Position numbers and translations under genes: made by a program
In this document: positions 8,285 to 13,746 of the stretch, piece by piece
Layout: each line of letters begins with the position of its first letter
Numbering within the stretch: the first letter of the stretch is position 1
Source of the DNA: an uncultured Eubacterium sp.
GTDB lineage: Bacteria; Bacillota; Clostridia; Lachnospirales; Lachnospiraceae
Assembly: GCA_946611445.1 (NCBI GenBank)
Contig: CAMODP010000018.1
Span: 1-16,703, forward strand
Direction of reading: 5' to 3'
Length of the DNA stretch: 16,703 bases
The notes under the pieces: model-generated
The model's database searches: none
What the model was told of the DNA's origin: nothing
Seen by the model: only the letters and a program-made list of their open reading frames with translations

Positions 8285-8476
8285 ATGACAAGATTTGTGC
8301 TTAGAAGTCTTTTGTATATTGTGCTGATGAATACCTTCATGTTTATTTTATGCGTTATTTTTGATACTGATTTTGATCCGACCCTGATCTCAGGTGTGGT
8401 CGTCCCAGTTGCTTGCGCGCAGGCCAGTTTATGGGCAGAGGGAAAGAGGAGAGCAAAAAGGAACGGCTCTCATTGA
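8285..8476 (+). CDS. Small two-helix membrane protein, unknown function
   Basis: This is a 63-residue protein with AGGAGG 8 bases before the ATG. Residues about 7-25 and 32-49 are hydrophobic, with an acidic loop (DTDFDP) between them and a basic tail (GKRRAKRNGSH), as expected for a hairpin membrane protein with its ends in the cytoplasm. It follows the ABC permease by 79 bases. It could be an accessory subunit, but this is only suggested by position. No family was recognised. A longer reading from a GTG at 8228 has no ribosome binding site. Confidence 0.6.
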   Translation: MTRFVLRSLLYIVLMNTFMFILCVIFDTDFDPTLISGVVVPVACAQASLWAEGKRRAKRNGSH

Positions 8477-8523
8477 CGCATCTTTCTTTCATTCCATCAT
8501 GCTTGCCGGGGCCGAAAGCCAAT

Positions 8524-8549
8524 GAGTCAGGGGACGTTTCTCCTGACTC
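8524..8549 (+). repeat. REP-like imperfect palindrome (GAGTCAG family), copy at the RAYT 3' end
   Basis: GAGTCAGG (8524-8531) pairs with CCTGACTC (8542-8549) around a loop containing GACGTTTCT. Copies with the same arms and nearly the same loop occur at 11922-11948 and, inverted, at 15509-15535. It overlaps the last codon of the transposase remnant, which is where REPs sit next to RAYT genes in other bacteria. Confidence 0.75.
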
Positions 8550-8991
8550 ACTTTGCCCGCTGAATGATATTTCTGTTTATTCCTGTAATGCGTTCCAGCT
8601 GTCTGACAGTCAGGCCGCATTTCTTAAGGCGGATCAGGATCTCTTTTCTGGCGGCAGGTGCCATTTCCTGAATAAGTGCAGGAGATGTCAGCCCGGTTTC
8701 TGAGAAGATATTTGTAATGCTGCACTGTCAGTTATCAATTTTCTTCTGCTTTCTATTTCAGGTTCGTACACCTCTGTTTCAGCATCATCTCTGTTCTCAT
8801 TGATATACATATACAGCTGGTCTTTATCGCCAATGATCGCATAGGCCTGTGTAATATCAGTTACCCCGTCCGTCATGCCGGTCAGATAGCTGGATGCACT
8901 GCTCCATCGATATTTGTCCCATCTGCAGATGCCTGCCGCCTCCGGATTGCGAAGAATATAACGAAGTACAGTCAGGAACCCGCCCTGACTC
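8548..8991 (-). pseudogene. REP-associated tyrosine transposase (RAYT, IS200-like), truncated and frameshifted
   Basis: Only the C-terminal half of a RAYT is left. On the minus strand, from about 8978, FLTVLRYILRNPEAAGIC, then KYRWSSASSYLTG and TDITQAYAIIGDKDQLYMYI, are hallmark segments of the family. This reading stops at 8688. The family's closing helix-turn-helix continues in another frame from about 8730 to a TGA at 8548-8550: RKEILIRLKKCGLTVRQLER followed by ITGINRNIIQRAK. One small indel near 8705-8735 explains the break. The N-terminal Y1/HUH domain, with its His-x-His and catalytic Tyr, is missing; the homology ends at a REP-like palindrome (8970-8991). The gene cannot encode an active enzyme. 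An ATG at 9011 opens the remaining frame, but the codons before 8978 are not RAYT-like. Confidence 0.85.
8970..8991 (-). repeat. REP-like palindrome at the broken 5' edge of the RAYT remnant
   Basis: On the minus strand this reads GAGTCAGGGCGGGTTCCTGA followed by CT. It has the same arms as the other GAGTCAG elements with a shortened loop. Together with 8524-8549 it places inverted copies on the two sides of the remnant. Confidence 0.55.
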
Positions 8992-8998
8992 CTCGTAA

Positions 8999-9027
8999 TT
9001 GCGGGAAACATCTGTTAGTATTATAAT
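8999..9027 (+). promoter_or_regulatory. Probable promoter of the flavodoxin gene
   Basis: TTGCGG (8999-9004), 17 bases, then a perfect TATAAT (9022-9027). The -35 is weak but the spacing is ideal. It lies just outside the transposase remnant and reads toward the flavodoxin gene at 9088. Confidence 0.5.
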
Positions 9028-9087
9028 CAAAAACTAGCCGGGAACGGTTTCCAATGAGAAGTCAGGAGAGCAAGAGGAGGAACAAAT

Positions 9088-9498
9088 ATGAAAATTGCTG
9101 TCAGATATTATACGAAGACCGGAAATACAAAAAGACTGGCTGAGGCGATCGGAAAAGCTGTCGGCGCAGAAGCGCTTCCGATCAGTTCACCCATAACCGA
9201 ACCGGTGGACATCCTTTTCCTGGGTAATTCCTATTACGCCTTCAGTATTGATCCGGAGGTCAGATCTTTCGTCAGGGGACTGGACAGGAATCTGGTGGGT
9301 AAGATCGTCAATTTCGGTTCCGCCGCCATGTTGAATTCTACGTACAAAAAGGTAAAGGCAGAGGCGGATAAAGCGGGTATTCCCATGGATGAGAGGGAGT
9401 TTCACTGCAAAGGAGAGTTCAAAGGCATCCATAAGGGAAAACCGGATGAATCCGATATGAGGGCTGCCGCAGAGTTTGCCAGAAAAATCATAGGGTGA
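9088..9498 (+). CDS. Small flavodoxin-like protein
   Basis: The 136-residue protein begins with the flavodoxin beta-strand and FMN phosphate loop, YTKTGNTKRLAEAI (residues 8-21). The strands DILFLGNSYY and KIVNFGSAA follow, as expected for the flavin-binding fold. Flavodoxins carry single electrons on FMN between reductases and acceptors in the cytoplasm. This one is short and may be a flavodoxin-domain protein rather than a classic ferredoxin substitute. AGAGGAGG lies 7 bases before the start. Its own promoter is likely at 8999-9027. The amylase gene follows after 83 bases on the same strand with a hairpin between them; no functional link is obvious. Confidence 0.82.
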   Translation: MKIAVRYYTKTGNTKRLAEAIGKAVGAEALPISSPITEPVDILFLGNSYYAFSIDPEVRSFVRGLDRNLVGKIVNFGSAAMLNSTYKKVKAEADKAGIPMDEREFHCKGEFKGIHKGKPDESDMRAAAEFARKIIG

Positions 9499-9538
9499 GT
9501 ATCCGGCGTTTCTGACGAGTAAATCATGAAAAAAGGAT

Positions 9539-9565
9539 GAGCAGCGGGGTCTGTCCCCGCTGCTC
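9539..9565 (+). promoter_or_regulatory. Strong hairpin abutting the amylase ribosome binding site
   Basis: GAGCAGCGGGG (9539-9549) pairs perfectly over 11 bases with CCCCGCTGCTC (9555-9565) around a TCTGT loop. The next bases, CGGAGG (9566-9571), are the amylase ribosome binding site. There is no T-run, so it is not a standard terminator. It may tune translation initiation, protect the 5' end of a processed mRNA, or partly end flavodoxin transcripts. Confidence 0.6.
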
Positions 9566-9581
9566 CGGAGGATACAATACG

Positions 9582-11216
9582 ATGGCATGGTATGACGACG
9601 CGGTTTTTTATCATATTTATCCGCTTGGCGCGGCAGGAGCGCCGAAGACAAATGATTACGGGGAGCCGGTGCACAGGCTGAATTCGCTGATTCCCTGGAT
9701 CGGTCACCTGAAGAGGATGCATTTTACAGCGCTGTATATAGGACCGCTGTTTGAATCGGTGGGGCACGGGTATGAGACGACAGACTACAAAAAACTTGAC
9801 ACCAGGCTGGGAACCAATGATGACTTGAGGGCTTTTGTAAAGTCCTGTCATGAGAACGGTATCCGGGTGATTTTTGACGGTGTGTTTAATCATACGGGAC
9901 GTGATTTTTTTGCCTTTAAGGATCTGCGGGAAAACAGGGAAAACTCGCCTTACAGGGACTGGTACTGTAATGTAAATTTCCAGGGGAATAATGAATATAA
10001 CGACGGCTTTTCCTACGATAACTGGGGAGGATATAATCTGCTGGCCAAGCTGAATCAGCGCAATCCGGCCGTCAGAGACTATATTTGTGATGTGATCCGT
10101 TTCTGGGCGCGGGAGTTTGATGTTGACGGGATCCGGCTGGATGCCGCCGACGTGCTGGATTTTGATTTCATGAGGGCGCTGCGCCGCACGGCGGAGGAAG
10201 TGAAGCCTGACTTCTGGCTCATGGGCGAGGTGATTCACGGCGACTATTCCAGATGGGCCAATGACAGTACCCTGCACAGTGTCACGAACTATTCGCTGCA
10301 CAAGGCTCTGTACAGCGGGCACAATGATCACAATTATTTTGAAATCGCCCACACCGTAAAGCGGAACAATGATATGGTGCCTGCAAATATCAGGCTGTAC
10401 AATTTCGTGGATAATCACGATGTAGAGCGGATCATCACAAAGCTGTGGAACAAGAAGCATTATTTTCCCGTTCATGTCCTCCTGTATACACTGCCGGGAA
10501 TCCCCTCTGTATATTACGGCAGTGAATTCGGGATCGAGGGGAAGAAGGAAAGATTTTCGGATGATTCTCTGCGGCCGCATATCGATATCAGCAACTACGC
10601 AGATGCCCTGACGGAGAATCCGTACACCGCATTTGTGGCGGAGCTGGGCAGGATCCGCGGCAGTTTTCCGGACCTTGCGCGGGGAGACTATCGCGAGATG
10701 TACCTGACCACTGAACAGTTTGCGTTCGCCAGAGGCGATATGATCATTGCCGTCAATAATGCGGACCATGCCGCGAATGTACGCGTGGCCGCACCGCATG
10801 CACGGTATACCGGCCTTCTGCAGGGAACCCGAGCCGACACGCGGGACGGGTGGATGGATATTTTGCTGGAGCCCTGCAGCGGAGAGATCTTTGCGCCCGG
10901 AGATGCGGCTGTGGAATCCGGAGACACCTCTGCTGTGCCGGCAGTATTTTCCATGCCGGCAGAGAATCTGCAAGAAGCGGAGTACATTGAAAAGAATCCG
11001 GATAGCGCGGACAGTCACAATGCCCGGCAGGCAGAGCAGGAACAGGTGACAATTCCTGAAGGCGTGCCGTACCGGGAGATGACCGTCCCGCAGCTGCAGC
11101 AGGTGATACTTGAAAAAATGGCGAAAAACGGGCCTGTGACAGAACGGATGCGAAGAGATGTCGAGGATAATATCTGGCAGGATTCCCTGGTGAAGTGGGC
11201 GGAGAGCTTCCGGTAG
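9582..11216 (+). CDS. GH13 alpha-amylase-family glycoside hydrolase, cytoplasmic
   Basis: The 544-residue enzyme has no signal peptide and should act inside the cell on maltodextrins or similar alpha-glucans. The four GH13 regions are present: DGVFNH (99-104), GIRLDAAD with nucleophile Asp187, MGEV with acid/base Glu216, and FVDNHD with transition-state Asp280. The barrel is followed by a beta domain (about 370-435). A tail of roughly 100 residues follows: an acidic, Ala/Ser-rich linker, then a charged helical end (YREMTVPQLQQVILEKMAKN and on) that is not part of the GH13 core. The start at 9582 has GGAGG 10 bases upstream; an in-frame ATG at 9537 would add 15 residues encoded by the hairpin and has no good site. 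Whether it is an alpha-glucosidase, neopullulanase-like or amylase cannot be told. Confidence 0.9.
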   Translation: MAWYDDAVFYHIYPLGAAGAPKTNDYGEPVHRLNSLIPWIGHLKRMHFTALYIGPLFESVGHGYETTDYKKLDTRLGTNDDLRAFVKSCHENGIRVIFDGVFNHTGRDFFAFKDLRENRENSPYRDWYCNVNFQGNNEYNDGFSYDNWGGYNLLAKLNQRNPAVRDYICDVIRFWAREFDVDGIRLDAADVLDFDFMRALRRTAEEVKPDFWLMGEVIHGDYSRWANDSTLHSVTNYSLHKALYSGHNDHNYFEIAHTVKRNNDMVPANIRLYNFVDNHDVERIITKLWNKKHYFPVHVLLYTLPGIPSVYYGSEFGIEGKKERFSDDSLRPHIDISNYADALTENPYTAFVAELGRIRGSFPDLARGDYREMYLTTEQFAFARGDMIIAVNNADHAANVRVAAPHARYTGLLQGTRADTRDGWMDILLEPCSGEIFAPGDAAVESGDTSAVPAVFSMPAENLQEAEYIEKNPDSADSHNARQAEQEQVTIPEGVPYREMTVPQLQQVILEKMAKNGPVTERMRRDVEDNIWQDSLVKWAESFR

Positions 11217-11221
11217 AATCG

Positions 11222-11261
11222 GCAGACAGGGGGACGACGAAAAAACCGTCCCCCTGTCTGC
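11222..11261. terminator. Long perfect hairpin between convergent genes (GACAGGGG type)
   Basis: GCAGACAGGGGGACG (11222-11236) pairs perfectly over 15 bases with CGTCCCCCTGTCTGC (11247-11261); the loop ACGAAAAAAC holds an A-run. It fills the 47-base gap between two convergent stop codons and may end transcripts from both sides, although neither side has a good T-run. It shares the core of the repeats at 2188-2211 and 5074-5108. Confidence 0.65.
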
Positions 11262-11263
11262 TG

Positions 11264-11869
11264 CTATTTCTGGAGTGCACGGATCACCTCCGCCATTTTT
11301 TCTGCATACCGCCGGTGCCCGCTCTCTGAAAAGTGCACCAGATCACCGGACAGGCTGATATCCCATTTTCCTGCATCGGCAAAGTGAGCGCCGGCCTGCG
11401 CGGCAAGCCCGCGGAACCCGTCATTCATTTTGATGCATTCCAGGCGGTATTTTCTGTATAACGGATCTGTGATGCCTTCCCTGCCGACATACGGCGGAGC
11501 AGTCACGAGAATATTGACATTGCCCGCACAGTCTGTCAGGAACTGCAGGAAGGTCCGCATCCGCCCGATGGCTTCCTCCGCATGCGGGTACGGGGTCAGC
11601 AGAAGATCGTTCGTGCCCAGCATGACTGCGAAAATATCTCCCTCTCCCAGCCGGCCCAGCAAAGGCAGGAGCCATCTGCCGTCACCGGGCAGCTCCGGGA
11701 GTCGCCGCCCGTTCATTCCTTCGGGTATTATCTGCCATTCCGCGCCAAGCAGACCGGCCAGAATCGTCGTCCACCGCTGCTCATACGGGTACCGGAGCGT
11801 CTGCCAGTTTGCGGGATCATAGCCGTATGTGTTGGAGTCACCATAAAAGAGGATTTTTCCTGACTTCAT
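11264..11869 (-). CDS. SGNH/GDSL-family hydrolase (esterase-like)
   Basis: The 201-residue protein carries the SGNH blocks: block I FYGDSNTYG with nucleophile Ser12, block II EGMNGR with Gly51 and Asn53, block III GTND with Asn87, and block V DLVHFSESGH with Asp176 and His179 completing the triad. The family removes acyl or acetyl groups from lipids, sugars or polysaccharides. The closeness of block II to NEGLNGR-type arylesterases suggests a small-ester or acetyl-ester hydrolase. There is no signal peptide, so it should be cytoplasmic. AAGGAGA lies about 7 bases before this ATG; the longer frame back to 12085 is a shadow of the MATE gene. It follows the MATE gene by 77 bases and is probably co-transcribed with it. 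Confidence 0.87.
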   Translation of the reverse strand: MKSGKILFYGDSNTYGYDPANWQTLRYPYEQRWTTILAGLLGAEWQIIPEGMNGRRLPELPGDGRWLLPLLGRLGEGDIFAVMLGTNDLLLTPYPHAEEAIGRMRTFLQFLTDCAGNVNILVTAPPYVGREGITDPLYRKYRLECIKMNDGFRGLAAQAGAHFADAGKWDISLSGDLVHFSESGHRRYAEKMAEVIRALQK

Positions 11870-11921
11870 TTCCAGATCTCCTTCTGCTGAAAACAGCCTA
11901 TTTCCATTATTCACGATGCAG

Positions 11922-11948
11922 GAGTCAGAAGGGACCTTTCTCTGACTC
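11922..11948 (+). repeat. REP-like imperfect palindrome (GAGTCAG family), copy at the MATE 3' end
   Basis: GAGTCAG (11922-11928) and CTGACTC (11942-11948) enclose a loop with GGGACCTTTCT, aligning with the copy at 8524-8549. It lies between the MATE stop and the hydrolase start, and its outer bases form part of the MATE stop codon. Confidence 0.75.
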
Positions 11949-13278
11949 ATTTTTCTCTGTGGAAGGCGGTGAGGTAGACGATGACCCGGAAGATCCAGTC
12001 TACGAACATGGCATACCAGACACCCAGAACATTCATATGCAGCACGCGTACATAGACATGCGCCAGGCCGATCCGGAAGGTCCACATCGCAAAAATGGCG
12101 ACGACCATGGTAAAGGCCGGGCGCCCGGATGCGCGGAAGTAATAGGGCAGAAGAAAGGCCAGGGGCCAGATGATCATAGCAACACAGTGAATGAAGATCA
12201 GGCCTTCTGCCAGCATGGCTGATTCACCGGTCAGGTGATAGCAGGAGACCCAGAAGGATCTGCCCGCCGCAATGACCAGGCAGATAAAGAACAGAATGAT
12301 GTAGTTCAGGCAAAGCAGGCGGCGGACATAATACCGGGCCTGCTCCTTTTTTCCTGCTCCGCAGCACTGAGCGGTAATGGTGATCATGGCGGCTCCCAAT
12401 GCGTTTCCCGGCAGATACAGCCAGGTCGCCAGATTACAGGCAACTGCAAAGGCGGCGATAGACGCTGTTCCCAATGTGGAAACCAGACTCTGGATCATCA
12501 GCTTGCCCAGCTGGAAAAAGCAGCTTTCGGTTCCATTGGGAAGACCGATGGAGAGAATAGACTTTATGACCGCCATACTGGGACGGAATGCGGACAGACC
12601 GGGAATGCGCAGGGCATGATCCCGGCGCTGGAGAGGTATAAGAATGCAGAGTGCGGCGATAATACGGGAGATGAGCGTCGGAATTGCCACACCTGCCACG
12701 CCCATATGCAGTACCAGGATGCAGAGTGCGTTCCCGGCAACATTGATCAGATTCATATACAGGGATACTCTGACGGCGATTTTTGTATTGCCGGCCGCCC
12801 GGAAAACTGCCGCACCGGAATTGTACAAAGCCAGGAAAGGAAAAGACAGGCAGGTGATCAGCAGATACAGGGCTGCATTGTCCAGGACAGCAGCCTCAAC
12901 CCGCCCGAACAGGAGCGTCAGCAGGCTGCGGTTTCCGAAAAGAAAGCCTGCAGTGACGCAAACAGCGCCTGCCAGTGTCAGACCCATGAGCTGCGCGCCG
13001 GCCTGGGCGGCTTTTGCGGTCTTTCTCTCGCCGATACTGCGCGCGCAGACTACGGTCCCGCCTGCCGAAACGGCATACAGAACCTGAATGACGAGATAAT
13101 TCATGGAATCCACCAGAGAGACGCCGGAAATGGCTTCTTTGCCGGCGAAGGAGATCATAAGGACATCCGCCATGCCCACCAGTACCGTCAGAAGCTGCTC
13201 CAGAAGCAGCGGCCAGATCATAGACCGCAGCTGACGGCGAGAGAACATGGGATCAGAAGGAAACGAGAATGACAGCAT
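11947..13278 (-). CDS. MATE-family multidrug/cation exporter
   Basis: The 443-residue integral membrane protein has the two-lobe MatE layout of about 12 helices. It opens with the amphipathic RRQLRSMIWPLLLEQLLTVL and the TM1 segment GMADVLMISFAGKEAISGVSLVDS that typify the family. The second lobe starts near IKSILSIGLPNGTESCFFQL. Members export organic cations, drugs or metabolites in exchange for Na+ or H+; the substrate is not predictable. The ATG at 13278 was chosen because AAAGGG lies 9 bases upstream; an in-frame GTG at 13323 is possible but has no clear site. The coding sequence ends in the palindrome at 11922-11948, which supplies its TGA. A good promoter with an inverted repeat lies at 13375-13404. 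Confidence 0.92.
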   Translation of the reverse strand: MLSFSFPSDPMFSRRQLRSMIWPLLLEQLLTVLVGMADVLMISFAGKEAISGVSLVDSMNYLVIQVLYAVSAGGTVVCARSIGERKTAKAAQAGAQLMGLTLAGAVCVTAGFLFGNRSLLTLLFGRVEAAVLDNAALYLLITCLSFPFLALYNSGAAVFRAAGNTKIAVRVSLYMNLINVAGNALCILVLHMGVAGVAIPTLISRIIAALCILIPLQRRDHALRIPGLSAFRPSMAVIKSILSIGLPNGTESCFFQLGKLMIQSLVSTLGTASIAAFAVACNLATWLYLPGNALGAAMITITAQCCGAGKKEQARYYVRRLLCLNYIILFFICLVIAAGRSFWVSCYHLTGESAMLAEGLIFIHCVAMIIWPLAFLLPYYFRASGRPAFTMVVAIFAMWTFRIGLAHVYVRVLHMNVLGVWYAMFVDWIFRVIVYLTAFHREK

Positions 13279-13374
13279 CTTCTGCGGCCCTTTCACAGTT
13301 ATTGATATTACTTCCGGTGTCACAAAAGTCCGAAACTACTTTTGCCAGAAGACAGATGCAATACAACCCGGATA

Positions 13375-13404
13375 AGTATAAGTTGCGACAAGGCGCAAAG
13401 TCAA
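13375..13404 (-). promoter_or_regulatory. Sigma-A promoter of the MATE-hydrolase unit
   Basis: On the minus strand TTGACT (13404-13399), 18 bases, then TATACT (13380-13375). A second TTGACT lies 11 bases further upstream. Transcription should begin near 13368, leaving an untranslated leader of about 90 bases before the ATG at 13278. Confidence 0.7.
13383..13398. promoter_or_regulatory. Operator candidate inside the MATE promoter
   Basis: TTGCG (13383-13387) and CGCAA (13394-13398) form an inverted repeat with a 6-base spacer. It lies entirely between the -35 and -10, where a bound dimer would block RNA polymerase. A MarR-, TetR- or MerR-type drug-sensing regulator would fit, but none is encoded nearby. 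Confidence 0.5.
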
Positions 13405-13746
13405 TAGCAGTCAATCAGAACCGCCCGTTTGATTAATATATTGACAGCCGCCCCTCTTGCAAGGGACGGCTGTCATTGCTTTCCGGTGCTGTCCTTTTGA
13501 GACAGTCCGGAGTATGAGCAAGGCTGGACACACATATTCTGGGCGGATCGGATGACGAGTATCCGGATATCGACAACGCAGCCTGCCCGGTCACAGGGAC
13601 GGCGGCCGATCTGATGAGCGCGGAAACAAACCTTCGGCAGACTCTGCCGAGGAGACCGCAATCCGGAGTGATCCCGATCATAAAGGCCTCAGCAGTACCG
13701 GCGAAGGCAAGGCACGAAAATGGATGGCGTCATAGAAGCCGGCCAG
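13405..13746. other. Gene-free stretch
   Basis: About 340 bases between the MATE promoter and the end of the radical SAM gene. Open frames exist on both strands (for example minus 13433-13681), but none has a ribosome binding site or a recognisable protein sequence. Besides the hairpin at 13442-13475 nothing is seen; it may be a decayed gene. Confidence 0.5.
13442..13475. repeat. Imperfect palindrome, GACAG/CTGTC type
   Basis: TGACAGCCG (13442-13450) pairs with CGGCTGTCA (13467-13475); the inner CCCT and AGGG also pair across one mismatch. Read on the minus strand it contains AGCCGTCCC, shared with the repeats at 2197 and 5094, so it may be a distant member of that set. Confidence 0.5.

Noticed and set aside
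8688..8745. Programmed frameshift joining the two RAYT frames
   Set aside because: No slippery heptamer or stimulatory structure is evident, RAYTs are not known to use frameshifting, and the N-terminal domain is missing anyway; simple decay is the better explanation.
9402..11018. Long minus-strand open frame (538 codons) opposite the amylase and flavodoxin
   Set aside because: It is antisense to a GH13 gene with all catalytic regions intact and has no ribosome binding site or recognisable domain.
12235..13272. Plus-strand open frame (345 codons) opposite the MATE gene, and 14386-15456 opposite the radical SAM gene
   Set aside because: Both are shadows in low-stop antisense frames; their sequences are low in hydrophobic cores and match no family.
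13550..13630. Plus-strand reading DDEYPDIDNAACPVTGTA, considered as a remnant of a dehydratase (IlvD-like) gene
   Set aside because: The resemblance is limited to a few residues around one Cys and the iron-sulphur motif pattern is absent.
13433..13681. Minus-strand 82-codon frame in the gene-free stretch
   Set aside because: No ribosome binding site, no recognisable motif, and it starts beside another spurious frame; treated as non-coding.
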